A stretch of DNA of 19,618 nucleotides, taken from positions 1-19,618 of the forward strand of contig JASANZ010001853.1 of the NCBI GenBank assembly GCA_030849805.1, given 5' to 3'. The notes below the pieces were generated by a model. The model worked only from the letters and a program-made list of their open reading frames with translations, ran no database searches and was not told where the DNA came from. This document shows, piece after piece, positions 1-8,208 of this stretch; the first letter of the stretch is position 1; the number at the start of each line of letters is the position of its first letter. Both the position numbers and the translations under genes were made by a program. This DNA comes from Sergeia podlipaevii (lineage: Eukaryota > Euglenozoa > Kinetoplastea > Trypanosomatida > Trypanosomatidae).

Positions 1-566
1 TGCTGCTTCACGCGCTGGTGCCGCTCGAAGCGACGCTGGCGGCGGCGCTGGAGTCTCTTCTCCGCAAGGCTTACCCTGAACAGCCTTAGCGCAGCAAAAT
101 TCGCCACGCCAAGACAGAAGCGTGTTGCGACGCAGATGAAAAATAAAAGAAAAGATGTCCTGTCGTCGTCCAAAAGAGGAAACAGCCTTTCAGAAACCCG
201 AATAAGCACCTCTCGCGTCACAGCATCCGCGTCATCATCTTCGTCTTCCTCCCCAGTGCTCCCCTTTCCCCGTAGTACTGCTGAAGCATCGTCAGGGGTA
301 GCCGGGTCCTTCTCAGAGGCATCCACGCTAGCGGACTGAGCCGGCGCCTCTACCTCATCCCCCAACCCTGGCACAGTTACTACCTCGACTGGCGTCGTGT
401 GATTCATGTCGGGTGGACATGAAGAATGCGCCGCCCGCAGCTTCACGCGCTCCATGCGCTGCCGCTCGGCCTCCTCAGGGTCCAGGAGGATAGACTCAAG
501 CATGTTTATCATACATTGAAGATAGACCTGGAGCTCAAAGCCATCGAAAGTGACTGCCTCAAGGCG
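1..566 (-). CDS. Partial unrecognised protein, open to the left edge
   Basis: The minus strand is open for 188 codons from the ambiguous base at 567 to position 1, with no stop, and continues outside the window. I do not recognise the product. Visible order: a mixed helical stretch containing LLDPEEAERQRMERVKLR, an acidic low-complexity part (GEEDEDDDAD), a hydrophobic stretch (SFLLFFICVATRF, continuing to about position 90) that could be a membrane helix or a buried helix, then a very basic Arg-rich segment (KRLQRRRQRRFERHQR). The strand matches the other genes. The start is undetermined: the first in-frame ATG is at 512, but out-of-frame ATGs at 544 and 516 precede it, and protein-like sequence continues upstream of 512. 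The frame meets a stop (573-575) just beyond the N, whereas omitting the N keeps it open back to a stop at 694-696, without an ATG. A base error or an assembly gap at 567 is therefore likely. Confidence 0.5.
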
Positions 567-567
567 N
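567..567. other. Single ambiguous base (N), probable assembly join or base error
   Basis: One N interrupts the sequence inside the 5' part of the partial minus-strand frame. To its left the DNA is GC-richer and codes well on the minus strand. To its right it turns quickly into AT-rich, homopolymer-bearing spacer. The reading frame is broken exactly here. Confidence 0.8.
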
Positions 568-1014
568 AAACCTCAACTCTGCTTCAATGCCCAGTAAGTA
601 AGTTAAGAAAAAAAAAAAGTGATTCCTTGATCGTATGTAAAGAAGCCCTAAAAAAAAAAAACGTTTTTTAAAAACGTGTAGATACTGCAGAGTCTAATAA
701 ATATATGCGACTACAAGACGTAATCATAACAAAAAAAAAAGAGAAAATGAAAGGTGGAATCAAAGTCAGAGATGAGCGTAGCAAAGAAAAAGAATAAAAA
801 GAAAGGATATGTTGAGTTAATCAACAAGCATTTCTGACCTTTTTTTAAAAAAAAAAGTGGCAAATTCTTCTTTTTTTTTATTATTAAATCTTTTGATTGT
901 GCGTTGTTGCGTAAAAGGAGAAAAACGTATTCCTTTTCGTCAACGCAGGAGGTGCGGGGGCGCGCACATGTACACACACACAAAAGAGTGTGAAGGAGCA
1001 ATCGGCGGTGGTGA
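568..1014. other. Intergenic spacer, homopolymer-rich
   Basis: No gene is seen. On the minus strand this is the 3' UTR of the RMC1-like gene followed by the leader of the partial gene. It holds several runs of ten or more A on the plus strand (around 608-618, 650-661 and 730-739), a T-run/A-run pair near 840-856, and a short inverted repeat (ACGTTTTT/AAAAACGT) at 661-677. The A-run at 608-618 is an 11-T tract on the minus strand. The next AG lies at 582-583, so this could be the trans-splice acceptor of the partial gene. Confidence 0.6.
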
Positions 1015-4000
1015 TCACGATGTCGTGAGGGATGGCGGTGGTGGGAAGGAGGCTGGTAAGTCCTGAGAGAGCAATTGGTGCGCGGTAATGTACACCGCGC
1101 GCTGCTTCTCCGCATGCCACCGTAACGCCTTTATGGTAGACCTTTCTACCTGTGTGCTCATCTCTCCTAACTCTCGCTCTGCCCTTGATGAGGCCTGCGC
1201 AGCACGAGACAACGCAATCTCCGCCGTGTCCAGCTGGTCAGCCGCACACTGTAGCACAGTCACACACAGATCACGTCTTTCATGCACTGTCATACCACCC
1301 ACTCGGCCCCATTCCTCTCTTGATGTGGCAGCAGTAGCGGGAGCACCCTCATGAATCGCCGCAAGTTCCCTGGCAGCGCTCAATGGTTGCCGCAGCTGCA
1401 TCCATGCCTGAATCCGCAGTCGTGTCAGGCCAAGCTGAGCAAACATTCGCATGCCGAAGTCAAAGAGAGTGGACGCACATGGAGTGAGAAGTTCTGATGC
1501 TGGCTCCGCGCGATCCTTTATCCTCGCCACAACGATAGCGGCGTCGATGAAGCGCTTCGCGTTGCGTCTACTTGCCGTCAGCGTCCCAAGCACAAGTTGC
1601 TCCCGAAGTACATCTAAGAGGGGAGCATCTGTAGGTGAAAAGTGCTGCAGAGTGTCCTCCTCGCTGCTCCCCATCTCTCTCACCGCCGCCGCCGCTGCCG
1701 TAGTTGCCCTATAAAAAGGAAACAGCAGGCAATCAAGCAACACAGACTGAAGCTGCCGCGCAATTGAAGCGGCAGTGCCACATAGCCGAATACGCTGCAT
1801 GTATTCAATCATCACGCCAGTGACGAAACGATAGCGAGACTCGATAATCATCCCCTCTTTCGGCATCGGCTCCGCAAGAATAGAGGCACTACCATCCTTC
1901 TCTGCTTCCATAGTGTTCTTCATCGCACAGCGAAGGTGCCCCCTGTCACTGCGCGAGTCCACCTGCGTGAGCGCCTCAATTATCTCCTTCACAGTGGGAG
2001 CAAATAGTGCAGTAGCAAGCATCTCTTGAGTGTACAGTCCCTTCGCCGTGGCGCACACATACACCTCGCCTTGCTGTTGCTGTTGCCGACTCTGGCGATG
2101 CTGATCATGCCCAAGTAACACCACATCACCATTTTCATCGCTATTGTTGTCGCGCTGTCCCCACCACTCTTCAGCGCTGCAAGCTGGGAAAGGAAACATA
2201 AGCGCACGCAGCACTTCGCAGCGGTCCAGCAGTGGTGGTGGTCTTCGCTCCACATTAATGACTGTGTAGGAAGGCACGGTACAAGGGGTGTTAGTGTGCA
2301 CGGCAGAGAGGTTGGGCGAGACGCCGCCTGGAAAGGGCAAAGTAGGGGCACCGTAGGCACCACCACTGTTGCTGTGACACGGTTGAGCCGCAATGGCCTC
2401 TAGCACATGCACTGCTGCTTGATACTTGCTACCACTACAACGTTTGTGATGGCTTCCACATAGGTAAGAGTGAACTCTCTGGTCTGTATTGCGGGATGTG
2501 TGGTCTGTATTGGCCCCTGAGGGTAGGAGATGACGAAGCATTTCATGCAAGACGAACCCACCGCAGCAAAGCGATCGACGAAGATAGAAGGCAGCCTCCT
2601 CGCCAGCATCCCCAACAGCAGTAAATCCGTCCTTGCAGTCATCCCCATCGCCGTTGTTGCGGTTGTGTCTTCGGTCTTCTTCCTCTTCTTGACCAAATAA
2701 CAAAATAGATGAAGATGACGCAGGATGTGCGTGTGTCAGCGCGTGAGGACATACCTGAACGAGATGAACAGCGCGCGAGGCATGATGAAAGGCAAAAGCT
2801 ACAAGAGAAGTAGCAGACGTGGCCGCCGCAGCAGCAGCCACTCGAGAGCCACCTGAGGGCACGAGGGTGTAGCAAGCGTATATATCTGCCTCAGATGCAA
2901 GAGTATCCCCTCGTGTCAGACCATCATCGTCGTTGTCGTCCGTACGTTCAAACCCAACTCGATGCCTGCTCTCACTCACAGCAGCAGCAGCAGCAGCAGC
3001 AGCACCAACCTCACACACCGTCAGCCTGCACGTATGCAGAGGCTCGTAGAGAATCAAAGTCACCTCCCTTCTCCCACTGCCAGTTATCGCTGCCGCCGCG
3101 GCATCATACCTCGCTGTGCTAGCGCCGATCATACTGGAAGCTGCGCCACTGGCACCTGCAAGCCTCGCGATCCACGACGAGCTACTTGGCGCGGATGATT
3201 GCATAGGGGCTGCACCCGCAGCAGCACCTTCAGCAAAACCATTGCAAAGGTCACCTGTGGCGGGGCCACCTTTTGAAAAAAGAGAGGCACGCAGAGTGTA
3301 AAACGATGGCGTCGCGGTGGATGAGTTTCTTTTCTCCTGCAAGGGAGTCCACAAAGTGCGATGAGTATGTCGCTGTCGTTCATACATGCTTTGATTCAAC
3401 ATTCCCACAGTTCCTCCACTCACGAACGAGTCGGAAAGCAACCCTTGTGGAGCCGAGACTGCTCGCCGCAGCGGGAGGCTGCTGTCGCTACCACAGCCAC
3501 CATCAGTACCCCGCAGCACATCCACTCCCCGCACGCTCTCACCTCTTCCCGTGTATCTATCGGTTCCCACCGACATACCTCCCATGGCTCGTGCTGCAGC
3601 AGGGGCGCAGGCTCCTAGTGTTGCTGGTACCCTCACGCAGCGCGGGCCCACCACGTAGGTCACCTCGGCCTCGGCGAGCGCGCCACGATGCTGGCGTGAT
3701 GCCTGCGAGGGCAAAGCAGCAAGATCAAAAATACTGCTCTGTCTGTCAAGCGAGGAGTGAACAATAATGAGATTGTCTATACACTGTATCACAAGGTGCA
3801 GTGGGGGTGGAGATGAGGGTGGCAGTGTCGCCTTCGTGGAGGAGGAGGAGTCATGAACCTGCAGTGTTTGCCTTTGCTGAGCGTAAATCCTGAAACTGTC
3901 AAGATGGCTTAAATCTAAAGCCGCAAAACGTGTGTAGCCATCGCCACTAGTGGTGGTGGTGGTGGTAGCGCTGGTGCTGCTGCTCCCATTAGGAAAGCGA

Positions 4001-5172
4001 TAGTGGTACTGGTATAATAAAATTACGGCATCTTCGCTCTGTACATGATAAAAATACTGCTTCTCATAAACAGTGATGATGCCCACTTCGGTAGAAAGCG
4101 GCGACGCGTGCATGCAAGACTGTGCGGAGCGTAGTGTCGTCCTCGCGCGATCCTCCTCCACAGTGAGAGCGCACGGCACAGGCAACATCAACTCACAGAG
4201 CGGTGCCACGGTGTCGTCCGCGGTAATGCGAAAGGACTTTACTACACGACTACGTTCCTTGTTAAGAACAAGTAGAGTGCATGTCAGACGATCATACGCC
4301 CATGCATCCACGCGTGTAACACAGCGATGCAAAAGGCGTGCTGCCACTCCAGTAAGCACCACCTCTGTCGTGGTGTTGGCAGACGCTTGTCCTGCCGGAA
4401 AATGGGCATTCCTTGCCTGTGGTGCCGTGGCGCATGGAATAGTCTTCAGAGTCGCACTGGACCGATCTACCGTAACAAGGTCGACTGAGATAGAAGAGGC
4501 GCATAGCAGCTTCTGCTGTGTTGCTTGCCAATAGAAGCAGTGTATGGGGTAACACTCCTCTCTAAACCGCAGGTTGCGCGGAGCACACTGGTACGTGGCT
4601 ACTGCTGTCAGCGGGGGCACACTCGCAGGTGCGGCTCCTCCTCCTCCTCCTATAATACTGTTACTTTTAACTGTAATGGCGGGGCAGCAGAAGAGAAGGA
4701 CGCGTGTAGTGTCAAAGCTCGCTGCAACGGTATAGAACACAACTCGAGAGGTGCTCTGTGATGGTGGTAGTTGAGGCCGCCTATGCGGCTGCACAGGATG
4801 ATTGCGTGACACAGTGACAAGAAACGGAGTTGGGCAGCGCTTCGCCGCTTGCAATGACTGCTTCTGCTGTCGTTGTTGTTGGTCTGTTCTTTTAGCATTA
4901 AGAATGGTAACAAGACCTTCAGATTGGACTTGTACATTGCCACTCGTGGCGAGAGTGGTGGCAGGAAGGACATTAGTGGAAGAACGATATTGAAGACTAA
5001 CATGATAAAAAGCGGCCTCACATGCGCCGGTAAAGACAACAATGTCATCTGAGACTTCATCGATGTACATGCGAGAGACTTGAGCAATTGCTGCTGTCGA
5101 CGCTGCTGGGCATGGCGCACACAGCACTGGCTGCTGATGCAAGATAAGTGGTGGGAGGTGTGATGTAGCCAT
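1015..5172 (-). CDS. RMC1: RMC1/Mic1-like protein, putative Mon1-Ccz1 (Rab7 GEF) accessory subunit
   Basis: 1385 residues. RMC1 (Mic1, C18orf8, Bulli) is the third subunit of the metazoan Mon1-Ccz1 complex, which activates Rab7 on late endosomes and autophagosomes. The order of conserved blocks matches what I know of human RMC1 (about 657 aa). An early beta-propeller block lies at about 33-61 (YIDEVSDDIVVFTGACEAAF), a TVYEKQYFYHV block at about 363-395, and the diagnostic IDNLIIVHSSLDRQSSIFDL at about 463-482, against VDNLVVVH...SVIFDI in human. The C-terminal Mic1 helical region has FVTGVMIEYMQRI at about 1114-1126 (human FVIAVLMEYIRSL) and NAKRFIDAA at about 1203 (human SARKFLDAA). The extra length is low-complexity insertion (Ala, Ser, Asp, Gln runs) plus a C-terminal coiled coil (about 1300-1360) absent from human. 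I start at 5172, the first ATG after a plausible splice acceptor; the ATG at 5253 lies upstream of it. Family call from remembered motifs, not a search. A Nup155-type propeller-solenoid is the main alternative. Confidence 0.7.
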   Translation of the reverse strand: MATSHLPPLILHQQPVLCAPCPAASTAAIAQVSRMYIDEVSDDIVVFTGACEAAFYHVSLQYRSSTNVLPATTLATSGNVQVQSEGLVTILNAKRTDQQQRQQKQSLQAAKRCPTPFLVTVSRNHPVQPHRRPQLPPSQSTSRVVFYTVAASFDTTRVLLFCCPAITVKSNSIIGGGGGAAPASVPPLTAVATYQCAPRNLRFREECYPIHCFYWQATQQKLLCASSISVDLVTVDRSSATLKTIPCATAPQARNAHFPAGQASANTTTEVVLTGVAARLLHRCVTRVDAWAYDRLTCTLLVLNKERSRVVKSFRITADDTVAPLCELMLPVPCALTVEEDRARTTLRSAQSCMHASPLSTEVGIITVYEKQYFYHVQSEDAVILLYQYHYRFPNGSSSTSATTTTTTSGDGYTRFAALDLSHLDSFRIYAQQRQTLQVHDSSSSTKATLPPSSPPPLHLVIQCIDNLIIVHSSLDRQSSIFDLAALPSQASRQHRGALAEAEVTYVVGPRCVRVPATLGACAPAAARAMGGMSVGTDRYTGRGESVRGVDVLRGTDGGCGSDSSLPLRRAVSAPQGLLSDSFVSGGTVGMLNQSMYERQRHTHRTLWTPLQEKRNSSTATPSFYTLRASLFSKGGPATGDLCNGFAEGAAAGAAPMQSSAPSSSSWIARLAGASGAASSMIGASTARYDAAAAAITGSGRREVTLILYEPLHTCRLTVCEVGAAAAAAAAVSESRHRVGFERTDDNDDDGLTRGDTLASEADIYACYTLVPSGGSRVAAAAAATSATSLVAFAFHHASRAVHLVQVCPHALTHAHPASSSSILLFGQEEEEDRRHNRNNGDGDDCKDGFTAVGDAGEEAAFYLRRSLCCGGFVLHEMLRHLLPSGANTDHTSRNTDQRVHSYLCGSHHKRCSGSKYQAAVHVLEAIAAQPCHSNSGGAYGAPTLPFPGGVSPNLSAVHTNTPCTVPSYTVINVERRPPPLLDRCEVLRALMFPFPACSAEEWWGQRDNNSDENGDVVLLGHDQHRQSRQQQQQGEVYVCATAKGLYTQEMLATALFAPTVKEIIEALTQVDSRSDRGHLRCAMKNTMEAEKDGSASILAEPMPKEGMIIESRYRFVTGVMIEYMQRIRLCGTAASIARQLQSVLLDCLLFPFYRATTAAAAAVREMGSSEEDTLQHFSPTDAPLLDVLREQLVLGTLTASRRNAKRFIDAAIVVARIKDRAEPASELLTPCASTLFDFGMRMFAQLGLTRLRIQAWMQLRQPLSAARELAAIHEGAPATAATSREEWGRVGGMTVHERRDLCVTVLQCAADQLDTAEIALSRAAQASSRAERELGEMSTQVERSTIKALRWHAEKQRAVYITAHQLLSQDLPASFPPPPSLTTS
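2979..3004 (-). repeat. GCT codon run (polyalanine) in the RMC1-like gene
   Basis: The plus-strand CAG/GCA run encodes eight Ala on the minus strand, within one of the low-complexity insertions that make this protein about twice as long as human RMC1. Confidence 0.8.
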
Positions 5173-5181
5173 GGTTGTGGG

Positions 5182-5232
5182 CTGCACACACCCCTTTTTT
5201 TTTAAGTCGACCGGTAAAAAAAAAAAAAGTAA
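5182..5232 (-). promoter_or_regulatory. Putative trans-splice acceptor of the RMC1-like gene
   Basis: On the minus strand a strong polypyrimidine tract (plus-strand purines from about 5216 to 5250, including a 13-base A-run at 5216-5228) is followed by AG at 5194-5195 and a second CAG at 5182-5184. This would give a very short leader of about 9-21 nt before the ATG at 5172, with no intervening ATG. It explains why the hydrophobic in-frame extension from 5253 is unlikely to be translated. Confidence 0.5.
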
Positions 5233-5734
5233 GAAAGAATAAGGAAAAAACAATAATAAATAAATATAAAAAAATGCGTATGTGTATGTACCTGGAACCT
5301 ATACAGCGGAATATACAAATTTATATAATCTGCCAAACAACAAAAAGAAAATACATGTAATCAATGTAGATATGGTGATGATATAAAAAGCAATTGTACA
5401 AACAGAGAAAGGGAGAAAAAGGCAATCCTTGAAAAAAAACGCGCAACTGTTTCAATCAACAAGTTACACATCCGCAATATAAACATATATATACATATAT
5501 AATTAATGAGCCGCTTAAACATATCATAGAGAACGTGAGTAGGTGAACACGTATCACTGTGATTTATTATTTCTTGTTTTTCTGTTCTTACAAAAGTTAC
5601 CAAGTACACACATATATGTATATGTGTGTGTATTTTCTTAAGTGTTATCGCCAACGTCACCAACATCAAAAAGTATAAGTAAAAAAAAAAAAAAGCACAT
5701 GCGCACCCTCCTTCTCTCTCTACCTCTGTTGTTG

Positions 5735-5774
5735 CGGAGAGAGAGAGAGAGAGAGAGAAAGAGAAAGAGAGAGG
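5735..5774. repeat. (GA)n microsatellite
   Basis: An almost pure GA dinucleotide run with two GAAA interruptions. On the transcribed minus strand it is a CT polypyrimidine tract and could serve as a splicing/polyadenylation signal between the J-protein and RMC1-like genes. Confidence 0.9.
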
Positions 5775-6006
5775 TCAATGGCACGTGCATTTTTTTTTCT
5801 CTTCTCTCCTCCTCTCTCTTCCGTGGATGCTTTTTCTTTTTCTTTTTTTCTTTCTTTTTGCAGGCATATGAAATACTTGCAACGCAACCGTATTTTACTG
5901 TCACAAACAAACAAACAAAAGAAAAATCCAATTAAAAAAAAAGAAGGTAGAAGAGGAGCCACACACAGCATGTCATAGCTATCTTCTCAGCACTCCACAT
6001 ACATAT

Positions 6007-6026
6007 TCTCTCTCTCTCTCTCTCTC
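6007..6026. repeat. (TC)n microsatellite
   Basis: Ten TC units. It is complementary in sense to the (GA)n run at 5735-5774, so a transcript covering both could pair. Confidence 0.9.
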
Positions 6027-6220
6027 ACGGCCTCATTCACACTTCTATATCATACTTCCCCTTGTGGGGGTCTTTGCACATGCGCATACATACATGCATC
6101 TTTTTCTTTTCCGCTCCATCCCTCATAAAAAGAAGAAAAAAAAACAAAAACAAAACAAAACTGTACAAACCAGCAAAGCGCACACGTAGTAGATGAACAC
6201 GTGTATGTGAGAGTGTGATC

Positions 6221-7156
6221 TTAGTAGCCGAGCTCACGACGTAAAAAGCCCTTGGGACTCGTAAGCCACGCCATATCATAACTCCTGTACGCCATAATAG
6301 AGAAGAGAAACAACATTGAAAGCGTCGCAGGCGCGATCATCGTGTGAAATAGAATATCAACCGCCACAGAGAGCCCAAAAACCGTCGTGAGAAGTGGGAA
6401 AACAACGTAAAAGCGGCCGAGCATGTAGCACCCGCAGCAGATAAGAAAAATGTGAAAAGCGCCTGGGGTTCTCCACTTAACCCAGCTCCAGTACCTTGGC
6501 ATCTCATCCACGTTCCTCGCCATCCACTCGGGCAGAAAGCGATAGTAAAAATATTGCTGGTCTGAAACCAAGTTGCGGTACCGCTTATCCAGCGTGGGAC
6601 TCTTCGTGATGAGTTCATACGCTTTATTGATCTGATTTAGTCTAGGAATATCCCCGACTCCGTCGGCAGCCATGTCTGGGTGCACTGTCTTCATGAGTTC
6701 GTGATAGCGAAGGCGGATGGTCTGTGTGGAGGCGCCAGGCTTCAGGCCGAGAACATCCCAGGGATTGTACCCCGCCACCTTCGATGTGATGGCCTCTGCG
6801 TGGGCCTCCTCGCTCGTCGGCCCTCCACGCTTGCGGCGCTCTTCACGATCCTGGTCACGTTTAATGTCCGCCTCGAGTGGTTTGCCAGCATCACGGCTGC
6901 CCTCGATGTCTGAAGGAACGGAGCCGTATGGCGCACTGGTGTTGGAACTTGAGAAGGCACGATATGCATTCGTGGTGACAGCAGCAGGTGATGCTACTTT
7001 TGTGGCGGTCGTGGCGAATAGAGACGTGGCACTAAAAGTACTAGGGCGAGTGAAGCGTAAAGCGGATGAGCCGAAACTGCGTGCAACAGTCGCCGATGAG
7101 GCGGAGGCGGTGGCGGTGCCGATAGCCCAACGGGAAAGAGGGCAAGTGACTCGCAT
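6221..7156 (-). CDS. Mitochondrial-type J-domain (Hsp40/DnaJ-like) membrane protein
   Basis: 311 residues. J domains recruit Hsp70 and stimulate its ATPase. Residues 1-70 are rich in Ser, Ala, Thr and Arg with almost no acids, as in a mitochondrial presequence; RAFSS at 66-70 is a plausible cleavage area. A charged linker (about 84-120) precedes the J domain at about 130-196: NPWDVLGL at 131-138, the HPD signature at 159-161, and INKAYELI at 176-183. No Gly/Phe-rich or zinc-finger region follows, so it is a class III (C-type) J protein. Residues about 232-290 hold two or three hydrophobic segments, and the protein ends in a short basic tail. I infer a protein anchored in a mitochondrial membrane; which membrane, and its client, cannot be told from sequence. 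The start is the first ATG after a plausible splice acceptor, with no ATG between 7157 and 7273. Confidence 0.88.
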   Translation of the reverse strand: MRVTCPLSRWAIGTATASASSATVARSFGSSALRFTRPSTFSATSLFATTATKVASPAAVTTNAYRAFSSSNTSAPYGSVPSDIEGSRDAGKPLEADIKRDQDREERRKRGGPTSEEAHAEAITSKVAGYNPWDVLGLKPGASTQTIRLRYHELMKTVHPDMAADGVGDIPRLNQINKAYELITKSPTLDKRYRNLVSDQQYFYYRFLPEWMARNVDEMPRYWSWVKWRTPGAFHIFLICCGCYMLGRFYVVFPLLTTVFGLSVAVDILFHTMIAPATLSMLFLFSIMAYRSYDMAWLTSPKGFLRRELGY

Positions 7157-7273
7157 TCCCTATAGTTTCGTCGTGGTCTGTCGGCGTGCGTGTGTGTGTA
7201 TTGGGACTACTGAGAGTGTATAGTTATATTTTCTTAAAATCAAAAATGTGAAGAAGCTATATAAAGATGCACG

Positions 7274-7308
7274 CTGACGGTGGTGCGATACACAAACAAA
7301 GAAAAAAA
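7274..7308 (-). promoter_or_regulatory. Putative trans-splice acceptor of the J-protein gene
   Basis: On the minus strand a T-rich tract (plus 7291-7308) is followed by the first AG, in the context GTCAG, at plus 7274-7275. This predicts a leader of 117 nt containing no ATG before the start codon at 7156. Confidence 0.45.
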
Positions 7309-7687
7309 TATAGTGAAAGTAAGCTCTCTCCCTCTCTCACGCTTGTGTACTTCTCTGGCTATCGTATTCTTGCCTTTTCACGTTTGTAAGCGCTTTTTTT
7401 TATGAAAAAGATTCTTTCCTCTACCTTTTTTTTTCTTTAAAGTATAAAGGAAATATACTTCTCTTATTATATTTTATATTGAAAAAATGAAGACATAAAG
7501 AACAAAAAACGGGGAAAAAATGTGATTGTGTGGATAAAAAAGCAGCAACTGGCACTGGCGGTAAATAACAATAACAATAATAACAATAAACGTAAAATCA
7601 GCCTCTGTATGCAATACAGACGCACGAAAAAGAAACAGAGAGAAACATTCTGCCAAGAAAATGTTTCGTTTGATGTTTGTTTGTTAC

Positions 7688-7713
7688 TATATATATATGT
7701 GTGTGTGTGTGTG
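7688..7713. repeat. (TA)n(TG)n compound microsatellite
   Basis: Alternating purine-pyrimidine tract: about six TA units running into about seven TG units, inside the spacer. Such tracts are often length-polymorphic. Confidence 0.85.
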
Positions 7714-8208
7714 CTTATCTACTTGCATATATGATAGTGTATTGTTAATCAAGAAATTGAAGTACCCGTCTGGCACATCACCACAAAAAGTAAACATAAT
7801 AATCATCGTAAAACAATAATAGTAAAAGGAAAGGGGGAAAGAAAAGGAGGAAAAAAAAAACCAAAGCCAAAATGAAAAAAGGTGAGAGAAAAAATTAAAA
7901 AAGAGAATGCTAAGATAAATATCTCTCTTTGCTGGTTTCATCTATCTGAGCCATCTCTTCTCTTCTCCCTCTCCCCACTTTTTATTCTGTTCTCTATAAA
8001 TCAACTCATTTGTTTCTCTCTCTCTCTCTCTTGTTCCTCCTCCTACTCCTTTTCTTCTTTTCTTTGATGTCAAGCGTATCTTTTAACCGCCATCACCATC
8101 ATTTCTCCCTCACACACACGCGCATACTGCGAAAACGCCTTCACTTTCTTTCCTCTCTCTCCATTATAGGTACTAAAATATACGCGTGCAGAAAAAAAAA
8201 AACAGACA

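Larger units (their letters stand above)
5173..6220. other. Intergenic spacer rich in simple repeats
   Basis: No gene is supported. This is the 3' UTR of the J-protein gene followed by the leader of the RMC1-like gene. Apparent ORFs here on both strands translate to homopolymeric Leu/Ser/Phe or Lys/Arg/Glu runs dictated by CT/GA and A/T tracts. It contains (GA)n at 5735-5774, mixed T/C tracts at 5789-5860, (TC)n at 6007-6026, and alternating AT/GT stretches at about 5480-5505 and 5608-5633. Confidence 0.7.
7157..8208. other. Intergenic spacer
   Basis: No gene is supported. It contains the 3' UTR of the giant gene and the leader of the J-protein gene. The content is AT-rich with A- and T-runs, an AACAAT-type stretch near 7564-7590, an alternating TA/TG tract at 7688-7713, and a TC run at about 8014-8031. 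The short ORFs here are low-complexity. Confidence 0.7.

Noticed and set aside
3..89. Plus-strand frame ending in TAG that reads like an amphipathic protein C-terminus (LEATLAAALESLLRKAYPEQP)
   Set aside because: The minus strand across the same bases is open for 188 codons and matches the direction of all other genes. The plus-strand piece is only 28 codons and would require a strand switch.
426..671. Plus-strand ORF of 81 codons across the N
   Set aside because: It is the shadow of the minus-strand frame and then reads through A-runs as poly-Lys.
661..677. Inverted repeat ACGTTTTT/AAAAACGT as a bacterial-type terminator
   Set aside because: The genome is trypanosomatid, the stem is only 8 bp and A/T-dominated, and no such terminator operates there.
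1015..5172. Nup155/Nup170-type nucleoporin as identity of the 1385-residue protein
   Set aside because: Propeller plus helical solenoid would fit, but I see none of the nucleoporin signature stretches, while several RMC1/Mic1 motifs occur in the right order. Kept only as the alternative.
5361..5978. Overlapping ORFs of 60-100 codons on both strands
   Set aside because: Their translations are Leu/Ser/Phe or Lys/Arg/Glu repeats imposed by CT/GA and A/T tracts; this is a spacer.
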